NCBI GenBank assembly: GCA_001804815.1
Contig: MHBI01000097.1
Span: forward strand, 61,845-125,844
Direction: 5' to 3'
DNA: 64,000 nt
Source of the DNA: Lentisphaerae bacterium GWF2_50_93
GTDB lineage: Bacteria > Verrucomicrobiota > Lentisphaeria > Victivallales > GWF2-50-93
The translations under genes and the position numbers were made by a program. The notes below the pieces were generated by a model that saw only the letters and a program-made list of their open reading frames with translations, had not been told where the DNA came from and searched no databases. Within the stretch, counting starts at the first letter, position 1. Each line of letters opens with the position of its first letter. Positions 54,234-62,415 of the stretch are shown here, one piece after another.

Positions 54234-54249
54234 TGGCATGCCGATTGCT
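54234..54249 (+). promoter_or_regulatory. Sigma-54 type -24/-12 promoter
   Basis: The sequence tggcatgccgattgct matches TGGCACG-N4-TTGCW with correct GG/GC spacing. It lies 43 bases before the M20 hydrolase ATG. Together with the divergent GAFTGA-type activator it is strong circumstantial evidence for sigma-54 control of this operon. Confidence 0.75.
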
Positions 54250-54291
54250 AAATCAGGGCCGTAAGTTTAAAATAAAAAGAGGAGAACTGCA

Positions 54292-55518
54292 ATGTACTGG
54301 ATAATGAAGGCGAAGAACGAGGCGATGAAGGATGAAGTGAAGGATTTCACGCAGGAGCTGGTCAGGATTACAAGCATCAGCCTGGACGAGAAGAAGGCCG
54401 CGGAGTTCATATGCGGAAAGATGAAGGAGCTGGGATACGACGACTCGTTCATCGACGATGCTGGAAACGCCGTCGGCGTGATCAGGGGAAGGGAATCCGA
54501 ACCTGCCGTGATGCTCAATTCACATATCGACACCATAGCGCCGGACGAGGAGAAATGGTCGATGTCGCCATTCCGGGGGATAATCGAGAACGGGAAACTT
54601 TTCGGTGCCGGCGCAAGCGACTGCAAGGGAGGCCTTGCCGCCCAGATCTATGCGGGCGCCCTTCTCAAGAGATCCCTGCTTCCGATGCGCGGACACCTTG
54701 TCGTGGCGGCCACTGTCGCAGAGGAGAACGGATGCAGCGTCGGCCTGAAAAAGCTTGTTTCAAGCACACTGCCATCCATCGGCATAAAGGCGGATTACGC
54801 GATTCTCGGGGAACCCACAGGAAACGGACTTTACTACGGGCATGACGGCTGGGTCGAGTTAAATATACACATCGAAGGAGTGAATCCATTCCATGTGTCC
54901 GATGCCGCCAGAAACATCAACACGGATCTTTCCCTGGTCTCAACGATACGGAATACAATGAACACGCCCGAGGAAATGAACATCGGCCATCCGGTGTTCA
55001 ACGACGACTCTGGCTTCAGATCCGCCGACATGCGGATCTCCAAGAGGCTTAGCAGCGCCGAGAGCCCCGAAGGCGTAGTCTCCTGGCTCAACCATGAAGT
55101 CGCCGTGCTGACGCAGAACGAGAAGAATGTCGCGGTCGAGGTGGCGGTCATTTCTGAAAACCAGAAGATGTACAACGGCAGCAGGAGCGTGGTCAAGCGC
55201 GTCGCCAACTCATGGCAGACGGATCCCTACAGCCCGCTGATGCAGAGGGCGCGCCAGTCCCTGTCGGCGGCGGAATGCGAAGTCCGCACAGGTAAATGGA
55301 CCCTTGGCAAGCTTGGAATGGGCACGGCGGGAAGCGTCCTCCTGAATGAATACAAGATACCGGTGATAGGCTACGGACCCGGCAGCGAGGACTGCGCCCA
55401 CTGTGCGGACGAATACGTGGTCCTCGACAGGATCTACGAGTCAATCTACGGAACTGCATCAATCGTCCATGGTCTTGCTGGCATTCCGGTATGCGGCTGG
55501 ACTTCCGACGAAATATAA
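54292..55518 (+). CDS. M20 family metallohydrolase (YgeY-like)
   Basis: All zinc ligands of the M20 family are visible: His78 and Asp80 in LNSHIDTIAP, Asp110 in GAGASDCKGG, the Glu-Glu of VAEENGCSVG (near 144), Glu174 in ILGEPTGNG and the last His in DCAHCADE. 408 residues. Members cleave amide bonds in N-acyl amino acids, dipeptides or carbamoyl compounds; the substrate here is unknown. The layout recalls E. coli YgeY beside a sigma-54 regulator and a carbamate kinase. First gene of the operon; ggag site before the ATG. Confidence 0.9.
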   Translation: MYWIMKAKNEAMKDEVKDFTQELVRITSISLDEKKAAEFICGKMKELGYDDSFIDDAGNAVGVIRGRESEPAVMLNSHIDTIAPDEEKWSMSPFRGIIENGKLFGAGASDCKGGLAAQIYAGALLKRSLLPMRGHLVVAATVAEENGCSVGLKKLVSSTLPSIGIKADYAILGEPTGNGLYYGHDGWVELNIHIEGVNPFHVSDAARNINTDLSLVSTIRNTMNTPEEMNIGHPVFNDDSGFRSADMRISKRLSSAESPEGVVSWLNHEVAVLTQNEKNVAVEVAVISENQKMYNGSRSVVKRVANSWQTDPYSPLMQRARQSLSAAECEVRTGKWTLGKLGMGTAGSVLLNEYKIPVIGYGPGSEDCAHCADEYVVLDRIYESIYGTASIVHGLAGIPVCGWTSDEI

Positions 55519-55531
55519 GAGAGGCGGCACC

Positions 55532-56776
55532 ATGAAGATAATAGTTGTCAACTGCGGGAGTTCATCCCTCAAATACAGGATCATCTCGATGCCTGAAGAA
55601 AAGGAGATAGCCGGCGGAGAGGCCCAGAGGATAGGCCCGAAGACGGCGGAACCTTCGCGCATCATCCACCGCGTTGGAGAAAAGACCGAAACTCATCTGG
55701 TTGAAATGCGGAACCATGCCGAGGCGCTGGAGGAAGTAAGGAAGCTCCTTTCAAGAGACAGTTCCATCGCCCCCGACGCATTCGGACACAGGGTGGTGCA
55801 TGGAGGAGGGATATTCAGTTCGGCGGCCCAAATAACGGCTGGCTCTGCAAGGGACCTGGAGAAGATCAAGCATCTGGCCCCCATCCACAATCCTCCGGCA
55901 ATGGAGGTGATATACGCCTGCGAGAAGGCGTATCCCGGGCTTCCCTCGGTCGCAGTCTTCGATACCGCATTCCATGCGACGATCCCCGATTTCGCATCCA
56001 CATACTGCATCCCAAGAGAGATCACGGAAAAACTGAAGATCCGCAAATTCGGCTTCCACGGGACAAGCCACCAGTTCGTCGCGGAGGAGGCTGCAAGGAT
56101 AATGAAAAGGCCTTTCAACGAATTCAGCGCGGTGAGCTGCCATCTCGGAAGCGGAGGCGCGAGCATATGCGCCATCGTCAACGGGAAATCCGTCGACAAC
56201 ACCATGGGATATTCCCCGCTGCAGGGCCTTGTGATGAGCACAAGATGCGGGGATCTTGATCCTGCGCTGACATTGAACCTCCTGCAGCATTTCATCGGCA
56301 GCACGACCGATGTGGAAAGGCTGCTCAACACGCGCAGCGGCGTGCTGGGGATGTCCGGCTCGTCGGCCGACATACGCGACATACTTTCAATGAACAGGAA
56401 GAGCAGCGGCAACACCAGATCCCATCATACTGCCGAGGCGTATCTATGGAGGATAAAGAAATATATCGGTTCGTATCTGGCAGTGGTGGGAAAACCGGAC
56501 GCCCTGATCTTCACCGACACCATCGGCGAGACGATTCCGCAGGTCAGATGGGCGGTATGCTCCGACATGGAATATTTCGGATTGAAGATCGATGCTGGAA
56601 AGAATGATCATGCTGATGTACTGCCTTCGGATGTCTCGCACAAGGACAGCAGCATCAAAATCCTGGTTGTCGCCACGAACGAAGAGCTGGCCATAGCGAG
56701 AAGGACATACGGCCTGCTGTCTGAAAATCATAATTTTTTGTGGAACAAAAAATTAACCAATAATTATTTAAAATAG
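55532..56776 (+). CDS. ackA: Acetate kinase
   Basis: AckA interconverts acetyl phosphate/ADP and acetate/ATP. Conserved residues are present: VVNCGSSSLK N-terminal phosphate loop, R87 in GHRVVHGGG, LAPIHNPPA, D144 in VFDTAFHA, H176 in GFHGTSH, R238 in STRCGDLDP, and the Glu of IGETIPQVR. The usual FTAGIGEN appears as FTDTIGETI. 414 residues. The ATG at 55532 is 13 bases after the hydrolase stop, with a gaggcgg site. Confidence 0.9.
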   Translation: MKIIVVNCGSSSLKYRIISMPEEKEIAGGEAQRIGPKTAEPSRIIHRVGEKTETHLVEMRNHAEALEEVRKLLSRDSSIAPDAFGHRVVHGGGIFSSAAQITAGSARDLEKIKHLAPIHNPPAMEVIYACEKAYPGLPSVAVFDTAFHATIPDFASTYCIPREITEKLKIRKFGFHGTSHQFVAEEAARIMKRPFNEFSAVSCHLGSGGASICAIVNGKSVDNTMGYSPLQGLVMSTRCGDLDPALTLNLLQHFIGSTTDVERLLNTRSGVLGMSGSSADIRDILSMNRKSSGNTRSHHTAEAYLWRIKKYIGSYLAVVGKPDALIFTDTIGETIPQVRWAVCSDMEYFGLKIDAGKNDHADVLPSDVSHKDSSIKILVVATNEELAIARRTYGLLSENHNFLWNKKLTNNYLK

Positions 56777-56779
56777 GGG

Positions 56780-57883
56780 ATGAAGATGAATATCGTCACG
56801 ATATCACAGAATATTTCAAAGATCGAGTTCGCCCTGTTCGACGGGAGCTGCGGCGAACCCGTCTCCAAGGGGGAACTGAAGAACTGGATGAACCATGAGA
56901 TCATCGGGGGCATTCCGGGAAAGATAGCGACGCATTTCTCTAAATCCCTCAGGAAGCAGGAGAAGACTTTTTCCGCCAACCTGGTCTGCATCCGCGTAGC
57001 CTACGGCGGACAGGAATTCAAATCCCCGGAAATAGCCACAGCCAGAAGCCTGGAGAAGCTCAAGAAGATAGAGAACGCCGCCCCGATGCATATTCCAGCG
57101 CTGATAGAACTCATAGGCGCATTCAAGAACTATTTCCGCGGAACGCCCATCGCCCTCGTCTTCGAAACTTCCTTCTTCACGCGGCTGCCGGAGCGTGAGC
57201 GCAATTATGCCATCAATCCCGGGCTGGCGAAGGAGATCTCGCTCCAGAGGTTCGGGTATCATGGCATCTTCCATGAAAGGGCCTATGAGTATTGCCACGA
57301 AAAGGATAAACGGCTCTCAAGGATAATTTCCGTGTGCCTGGAACCAGTCCCTGAAATCTGCGCTGTCATGGGCGGCAGTCCTGTGATGGTGACCGGCGGC
57401 GCCACGCCCCTTGAAGGGCTGCCAGGGGAGACGACCTGCGGTGACATCGATCCGCTGATCATCCTTTCACTTTCCGAAAACCTCGGATGGGGTCCGGAGG
57501 AAATCAACAATGCGATTTCACGGAAAAGCGGGATTTACGGGCTGACCGGCAGGAAAATGGATTTTACAGAGCTTTTTTCATCAGCAGATCCCGATGCGAT
57601 CTTCGCAAGACGGCTGATCCTCTACAGGATGCTCCTCGCCACTGGAAGCGCAATTGCCGCAATGGGCGGGCTTGATGCTATCGTATTCTCAGGAAGATAC
57701 CGGGAAATAGGCGGACAAATACATGGATATCTGTCTTCAAAACTGGGGAAGTTTCCGGAGAAGCATGAAATCCTTCCGGATCAGCTGCTTAAGCTGACAA
57801 CCTGTTCCGGAATGCTGGCCATGCTGAAAAAGGACAGGACGCATTCACAGAAAATATCTCTTGACAACGGGTATTCTTTTTGA
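56780..57883 (+). CDS. Degenerate acetate kinase homologue, probable pseudo-kinase
   Basis: The chain follows acetate kinase order but has lost key residues. The N-terminal phosphate loop is replaced by VTISQNISKIEF, the HRVVHGG block reads CIRVAYGG (only Arg72 kept), the catalytic aspartate of FDTAFH is Glu129 (FETSFF), the arginine of STRCGD is Thr219 (ETTCGDIDP), and the C-terminal GIGEN glutamate loop is missing (FSGRYREIGGQIH). His161 in GYHGIFH is kept. 367 residues. It starts 3 bases after ackA, so it may form a regulatory or heteromeric partner. ATG at 56786 is an alternative start. Confidence 0.85.
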   Translation: MKMNIVTISQNISKIEFALFDGSCGEPVSKGELKNWMNHEIIGGIPGKIATHFSKSLRKQEKTFSANLVCIRVAYGGQEFKSPEIATARSLEKLKKIENAAPMHIPALIELIGAFKNYFRGTPIALVFETSFFTRLPERERNYAINPGLAKEISLQRFGYHGIFHERAYEYCHEKDKRLSRIISVCLEPVPEICAVMGGSPVMVTGGATPLEGLPGETTCGDIDPLIILSLSENLGWGPEEINNAISRKSGIYGLTGRKMDFTELFSSADPDAIFARRLILYRMLLATGSAIAAMGGLDAIVFSGRYREIGGQIHGYLSSKLGKFPEKHEILPDQLLKLTTCSGMLAMLKKDRTHSQKISLDNGYSF

Positions 57884-57934
57884 TATAATGTCCGCGTAAT
57901 GTTTACGAATGGGGGGATTGGAAATGTTATCTAA

Positions 57935-58138
57935 ATGTACAATTCAACTGAGACTCTGCCTTTGCCGGTTATGGGCGTAGAGAGAAAGACCATCCCTGTG
58001 GCGTGCCCATGGTGCGACAAGATTTTCGGCGTTGCGAAGCTTGAAATTGAAGGCAGCCGGAAAATCGCTCCGGTCCATAAAATATGCAAGACCTGTTTTG
58101 AGTTCGTCAACCAGGGCATCATTAAAGACAATGGCTGA
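57935..58138 (+). CDS. Small zinc-ribbon protein
   Basis: Sixty-seven residues with two CxxC pairs, VACPWCDKIFG and KICKTCFEF, separated by about 27 residues, typical of a zinc-ribbon fold. Function is unknown. It starts 51 bases after the acetate kinase homologue and precedes the Met-rich gene by 143 bases. Confidence 0.55.
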   Translation: MYNSTETLPLPVMGVERKTIPVACPWCDKIFGVAKLEIEGSRKIAPVHKICKTCFEFVNQGIIKDNG

Positions 58139-58281
58139 CCCTGTACACCCGCTCCCCCGCCGATAATTACATCCCCATCTGTTCGAATCTATAAACTTAT
58201 TTCTCCTTTTATTCATAATCTTGTCATATGTGCTCCCTTGTCCAGCAACTAATCCCTAATAAAAACAATCTAGGAGGAAAT

Positions 58282-58962
58282 ATGAAGAAGCTGATGATGA
58301 TTTCGATGATGTGTCTCTTGTCCGGCTCTCTGCTGTCCGCAGAAAATGCACCCGCAGGAGCCCCTGGAAATGAAGCCTGTCCAGCCGCAAGGAAAGATTC
58401 CGCCAATCCTCCACCGCAGAATGCCATGGGCTGCAGGATGATGCATCCCGGGCAGGGAATGCCTGCCGGAGAAATGAGAGGCGAAGGGAAGAACTGCATG
58501 ATGCAGATGAACAGGATGGGGCCCGACCGCGAGGGGATGGATGGAGACAGGAAAAGACCTGAAATGCCCAAGTGCTCCATGGGCCAGCAAGGACAGCCCG
58601 AACAGGAAATGATGGACAACCGCCTCAGGGAGACGGATCCGAAGAAATTCGATGAGATAACCAAGCTCAGGAAACAGGTAATGGAAATGACCCGGCAGCT
58701 AATGGAAAAAGCCCGCAAGGATGAAGAGGATTTCAGGAAGCTTGTCGACAAATACCGCGAGACCAAGGCTGATGCCGACAAGGCCGCCCTCAGGACGAAG
58801 ATCGAAGAGCGAATGAAGAACAATATCGAATCACAGAAACAGCGCCTCGCAGAAGAGGAGAAGACCATGCAGGAAAAGATTGATAAAATACTGAACGACA
58901 TCGCATCAGGCAAATGTCCCGGCATGGAAAAGAAGAATGAAAGACCTGAACGCCAGCCGTGA
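58282..58962 (+). CDS. Met/Cys-rich periplasmic coiled-coil protein
   Basis: A signal peptide (MMISMMCLLSGSLLSAE) is followed by a Met/Cys-rich region (MGCRMMHPGQGMPAGEM; NCMMQMNRMG) and then ~120 residues of coiled coil (KLRKQVMEMTRQLMEKARK; QKQRLAEEEKTMQEKIDKI). Such Met-rich stretches often bind copper, so metal sensing is possible (inference). 226 residues. aggagg site before the ATG. It lies directly upstream of an ECF sigma gene. Confidence 0.6.
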   Translation: MKKLMMISMMCLLSGSLLSAENAPAGAPGNEACPAARKDSANPPPQNAMGCRMMHPGQGMPAGEMRGEGKNCMMQMNRMGPDREGMDGDRKRPEMPKCSMGQQGQPEQEMMDNRLRETDPKKFDEITKLRKQVMEMTRQLMEKARKDEEDFRKLVDKYRETKADADKAALRTKIEERMKNNIESQKQRLAEEEKTMQEKIDKILNDIASGKCPGMEKKNERPERQP

Positions 58963-58986
58963 AAGGGGGCCAATTTCCCTTTTTTT
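58962..58986 (+). terminator. Weak hairpin-T-tract terminator
   Basis: aaaggg pairs with ccctttttt after a short loop, immediately after the Met-rich gene stop. The stem is short, so it may only attenuate. Confidence 0.4.
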
Positions 58987-59053
58987 ACAGGATTCATGTC
59001 ATATATTTAGATGTCAGCAACGACCTATAAGCAAATACAGGCACTGAATTCTG

Positions 59054-59572
59054 ATGGATGAACTCGAACTGCAGGCGCAACTGGAGAAAATCCATAACGC
59101 GAGTTATGGATGGGCGATGAACTGCTGTTCGCGCGACAGGAATGAGGCAATGGACGTGCTGCAGACGGCATACTTGAAAGTCCTCCAGGGTAGGGCCGTC
59201 CACAAGGGGCAGTCATCTTTTAAGACGTGGTTTTTCTCGGTGGTACGCTATACTGCCGCCGAGGAGCGGAGGCGCCACTGGTTCAGACGCCTCGGACTTG
59301 CGAAGTTCGCAGAGGAAAAAAAGACGGATGTCTTTTTTTTAGAAGATCACAGTTCTTTGGACAAGGAGGAGGATTCGAAGATGTTCCATGGCTCTTTCGC
59401 CCAGCTGCCGAGGCGCCAGCAGGAAGTGCTGCACCTGGTGTTCTACCAGAATCTGAGTTTGCAGGAGGCATCCGCAGTCATGGGAGTATCGATCGGTTCA
59501 GCGCGTACGCACTATGAGCGGGGAAAGAAGAACATGAGGAAGTTCTGGAGTTCTAAAGTTCTGGAGTTCTAA
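59054..59572 (+). CDS. ECF-type RNA polymerase sigma factor
   Basis: 172 residues. Region 2 is visible in AMDVLQTAYLKVLQ and FKTWFFSVVRYTAAEERRR; region 4 in LPRRQQEVLHLVFYQNLSLQ and SIGSARTHYERGKKNMR. No region 3. The last codons and the stop lie inside a 16-base tandem repeat. It heads a set with an anti-sigma-like membrane protein and an LTxxQ protein, which suggests an extracytoplasmic stress module. Confidence 0.9.
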   Translation: MDELELQAQLEKIHNASYGWAMNCCSRDRNEAMDVLQTAYLKVLQGRAVHKGQSSFKTWFFSVVRYTAAEERRRHWFRRLGLAKFAEEKKTDVFFLEDHSSLDKEEDSKMFHGSFAQLPRRQQEVLHLVFYQNLSLQEASAVMGVSIGSARTHYERGKKNMRKFWSSKVLEF

Positions 59573-59594
59573 AGTTCTGGAGTTCTGGAGTTTG
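59541..59594 (+). repeat. 16-base tandem repeat spanning the sigma gene stop codon
   Basis: The unit agttctggagttctaa occurs at 59541 and 59557, and a variant (agttctggagttctgg) at 59573. The sigma stop TAA is at 59570-59572, in the second unit. The C-terminal residues SSKVLEF are therefore repeat-encoded. Confidence 0.8.
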
Positions 59595-59615
59595 AAGGTG
59601 AGGGAAGCTGAATTT

Positions 59616-59697
59616 AACGCTGAATGCGTATGGTAATAAAGCCTATGGTTTCAACCATAGGTATTGAGGTAAAGTAATTCCGTCCTGAAGGGACGGA
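59616..59697. repeat. Family D hairpins between sigma and anti-sigma-like genes
   Basis: The hairpins are acgctgaatgcgt, cctatggtttcaaccatagg (59642) and ccgtcctgaagggacgg (59680). They correspond to part of the D chain at 8473 and 51949. The second gene starts 16 bases later. Confidence 0.7.
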
Positions 59698-59712
59698 GTA
59701 AGAAAGGATAAA

Positions 59713-60093
59713 ATGCCACAGATTGACGATATGGACAAAAAGCTCAAAGATCTTTTTGGCGGAATGCGCGCCGAGGATGAGGCGAACGCCCCTTCATTTG
59801 AAAGCTGCAGGCCTTCAAATGACACACGGACTTTCTCATATTCGCCCATATGGCGGGTTGCCGCATCCTTTGCCCTTATAGTATTTCTCGGAGCAGGCGC
59901 ATTGAAGCTCCAGACCTGCACCAGCCGTCAGCCTGTGGCCATCCAGCCTGATAAATTGATTTCCATGTCCAGCTGGCAGGCTTCTACAGACAACCTTATC
60001 ACCATGTCTGAGACCAATCTGGACGGGACATTCACAACAGAGACGGATCTATGGCTGGAATATCCAGAGACAAACGGCAAGGGAAGCCTTTAA
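59713..60093 (+). CDS. Single-pass membrane protein in anti-sigma position
   Basis: 126 residues: a cytoplasmic N-terminus (DDMDKKLKDLFGGMRAEDEA, then APSF), one membrane helix (VAASFALIVFLGAGALKL) and a short outer tail. The LFxxMRxxDxxxAPSF pattern and position after an ECF gene are typical of small anti-sigma or accessory proteins. It has no zinc-binding anti-sigma motif. Role inferred from context. Confidence 0.65.
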   Translation: MPQIDDMDKKLKDLFGGMRAEDEANAPSFESCRPSNDTRTFSYSPIWRVAASFALIVFLGAGALKLQTCTSRQPVAIQPDKLISMSSWQASTDNLITMSETNLDGTFTTETDLWLEYPETNGKGSL

Positions 60094-60123
60094 TAATGAA
60101 ATCAATGGAAGGATAATCTGACT

Positions 60124-60669
60124 ATGAAGAGAATCATCATGTTTGGCATGCTCGCGATGTCCGCCGCTGCATGCTGGGCCCAGGAACCGAATCCGGGAAA
60201 AACCCGCGAGCAGAACGCTCCGGGGGGATCATCGATGAGGCACGGCAGGATGTTCGGAATGTCGTTCAACGAGGAAGTCTTCCCTCCTGAGATGATAATG
60301 CAGAACCAGCAGGCTCTCGGTCTCACGGACGAACAGAAGAGAACGATACTTGAAGCAATGAAGGCGTTTTCAGCGCAGTTCACCGAGCTCCAGTGGAAGC
60401 AGAGCGCCGAACAGGAAACTATGGCGTCGTTGCTCAAACAGGAGCAGATCGACGAGGCCAGGGCTCTTGCGCAGCTCGACAATCTCCTGAAGATTGAAAA
60501 CGAGATCAAGAAGATCAGCCTTGCCAACATGATAAAGGTCAGGAACTTGCTGACCGCCGAACAGAAGACGAAAATGAAATTCATCAGGCAGTCCATGATG
60601 AGACAGATGGAGGAAAGACGCGGTGGATCAAATCCCCCTCCTCCTCCAAAAAATCCAGAGGATAAATGA
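60124..60669 (+). CDS. Periplasmic LTxxQ/CnrX-like protein
   Basis: A signal peptide (MLAMSAAACWA) is followed by an all-helical domain with two LTxxQ motifs: QALGLTDEQKRTILEAM and VRNLLTAEQKTKMKFIRQ, which fits Spy/CpxP and the CnrX metal sensor (periplasmic heavy-metal sensor family). The C-terminus is Pro-rich. 181 residues. Its stop overlaps the next start (ATGA). In the cnrYXH system such a protein senses metal for an ECF sigma factor; the same arrangement is likely here. Confidence 0.82.
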   Translation: MKRIIMFGMLAMSAAACWAQEPNPGKTREQNAPGGSSMRHGRMFGMSFNEEVFPPEMIMQNQQALGLTDEQKRTILEAMKAFSAQFTELQWKQSAEQETMASLLKQEQIDEARALAQLDNLLKIENEIKKISLANMIKVRNLLTAEQKTKMKFIRQSMMRQMEERRGGSNPPPPPKNPEDK

Positions 60670-61292
60670 AAATAAAGAATCCCCTTGTGTCCATACTGTC
60701 TCCGCCGCAAGCAACGAGGTATTACGAACGACCTCCCTCGCTTTTCAACGGATCGGTGATTCTTTATAATATCAAAAAATCTTTCACGCTCATCGAGCTA
60801 TTGGTTGTAATCGCCATAATCGCGATTCTCTTCGGACTTGTCGCCCCTGCTCTAAACAAGGTGAAACAGAAGGCCAACAGTACAAAATGCCTGAACAACC
60901 TGCATAACATATCCCTGGCTTTCCAGGGATATCTGCTGGGTTCCAACGATATCATGCCAGTTGCGGCTGAAATGCCCGGACATCCCGAGACAAACCTCAA
61001 CAACGATCCAAGGATCGCAGATGTGCTGGCACCGGAAATCCAGAACAATACCGCAGTGTTCCAATGTCCGACCGACACCGCCCTGGTCGACAGCGGCCAG
61101 ACCTATTTCGCCTGTGAAGGTTCCAGCTATGCGTACATGGTGAATCTTGGAGGAAGGAAGCTGGACAGGTCTTCACGGCCTCCGGCCTCAAATCCTGTAA
61201 TGCATGACTACATTTGCTTCCACGGCGTACCAACAAAACCCGGCTCGATGAACTATATAATGGCTGACTGGCACGTCGGCGACTTAGAATAG
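60666..61292 (+). CDS. Prepilin-like protein, second copy
   Basis: Prepilin motif KKSFTLIELLVVIAIIAILF at residues ~37-56, preceded by an unusually long N-terminal leader of about 36 residues. The body is closely similar to the protein at 40700 (CLNNLHNISLAFQGYL, FQCPTDTA). The final motif is MNYIMADWHVGDLE, so the DG of H-x9-DG is DW here. The start overlaps the previous stop. 208 residues. Confidence 0.82.
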   Translation: MKIKNPLVSILSPPQATRYYERPPSLFNGSVILYNIKKSFTLIELLVVIAIIAILFGLVAPALNKVKQKANSTKCLNNLHNISLAFQGYLLGSNDIMPVAAEMPGHPETNLNNDPRIADVLAPEIQNNTAVFQCPTDTALVDSGQTYFACEGSSYAYMVNLGGRKLDRSSRPPASNPVMHDYICFHGVPTKPGSMNYIMADWHVGDLE

Positions 61293-61304
61293 GAGAAACC
61301 ATAT

Positions 61305-61934
61305 ATGAACAAGAAATTTTTTATCAGCGTACTCGTCCTGCTCCTGTCCGTAACCGGCGTATTGGCGTACTACAAGTATTATTCAGTACCAGAGCTCCCG
61401 GATCCAAAGGAGCAGAAACCTGAAGACATAACCAAGATGATGGCATCGGACAATTTTTCAAAGCTGCCCGACAAGGTCAAGGACAAGTACCTGGAAAACC
61501 TGGCGAACCAGGAGAACACCAGGCAGATCTTCTATTCCTCTGAAACCATGACCGACGACCAGAAGAAAAACCTGAGGGAAAACATGAGGACTGTCTTCGA
61601 GCTGAGGATGAAGAAGACCACCGACGAGTATTTCGCATTGCCTGCTGGCAAAAGGGAAGAATACCTGGATAAGGAAATTGACAAGATGGCCGAGCGGTTT
61701 GCAGAAAGACAGAGGGCCGCTGAATCTCAGGGCGGAACCGGCTCAGTTCCCGGCCACGGTGCATGGGGTCCAGGCGGAGCTCCCGGGCAAGGCGGTGGTG
61801 CAGGAAGACGCCAGGGTCCTACGGCACAGCAGGTGAAGACCAGGATTGAGACGACCGATCCGCTGGCCAGGGCACAGGCAAACCAGTTCCGAAAAGATAT
61901 GCGGGCAAGGATGCAGCAGCGCCGGAGCAACTGA
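61305..61934 (+). CDS. Membrane-anchored helical protein, second copy
   Basis: Paralogue of the protein at 41229: signal anchor (ISVLVLLLSVTGVLAYYKYY), then SDNFSKLPDKVKDKYLENLA, TMTDDQKKNLRENMRTVFEL, TTDEYFALPAGKREEYLDKE and a Gly-rich linker (GHGAWGPGGAPGQGGGAG). 209 residues. As at the first locus it directly follows the prepilin-like gene. Function unknown. Confidence 0.72.
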   Translation: MNKKFFISVLVLLLSVTGVLAYYKYYSVPELPDPKEQKPEDITKMMASDNFSKLPDKVKDKYLENLANQENTRQIFYSSETMTDDQKKNLRENMRTVFELRMKKTTDEYFALPAGKREEYLDKEIDKMAERFAERQRAAESQGGTGSVPGHGAWGPGGAPGQGGGAGRRQGPTAQQVKTRIETTDPLARAQANQFRKDMRARMQQRRSN

Positions 61935-61960
61935 ATAATGCGTCAATCCTGACGCATTAT
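61935..61960 (+). terminator. Perfect hairpin after the stress operon
   Basis: Eleven-base arms ataatgcgtca and tgacgcattat with loop atcc start right after the stop codon. No T tract follows, so it may end the operon through Rho or protect the RNA. No fluoride riboswitch fold is seen in 61961-62004. Confidence 0.45.
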
Positions 61961-62004
61961 AATCTCTTGCGTTTTCGGGTGTGAGAAGATAGATTAACTG
62001 GATT

Positions 62005-62415
62005 ATGAAACAGGTAATCCTATTTTCCCTATATGTAGGCGCAGGCGGACTTATCGGTGCAGTCACCAGATATCTCTGCACCTTGTTCTTCCTGAAATAT
62101 TCGTTCTCATTTCCTGCAGGGACTTTCCTGTCGAACGTCATAGGCTGCCTCATCATCGGGATAATAATCCAGATCGCGACCGGCACGGAACTCCTTTCCC
62201 CTGAGGCGCGGTTGTTCCTGGCTACGGGTTTCTGCGGGGGGCTCACGACAATGTCGTCATTCGTGTATGAAACCTCACAGTTCATAAATGACGGGGAATA
62301 CTTTCATGCATCCTCCTATTTCTTCCTTACGCTGACATTATCCTTCGCGGCCTTCGTCTCAGGCTGCATAATAGTCAAACTTATAATGCGGTATGGAGGG
62401 CAATATGGAACTTAA
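62005..62415 (+). CDS. crcB: Fluoride channel CrcB/Fluc
   Basis: 136 residues, four helices, with the Fluc motifs GGLIGAVTRYL, FLSNVIGCLIIG and ATGFCGGLTTMSSF. It exports fluoride as a dimer. It overlaps the DUF190 gene by 11 bases, a common pairing. Confidence 0.95.
   Translation: MKQVILFSLYVGAGGLIGAVTRYLCTLFFLKYSFSFPAGTFLSNVIGCLIIGIIIQIATGTELLSPEARLFLATGFCGGLTTMSSFVYETSQFINDGEYFHASSYFFLTLTLSFAAFVSGCIIVKLIMRYGGQYGT

Noticed and set aside
61961..62004. Fluoride riboswitch before crcB
   Set aside because: The short leader does not show the conserved fluoride aptamer pattern; only a hairpin directly after the upstream gene is present.
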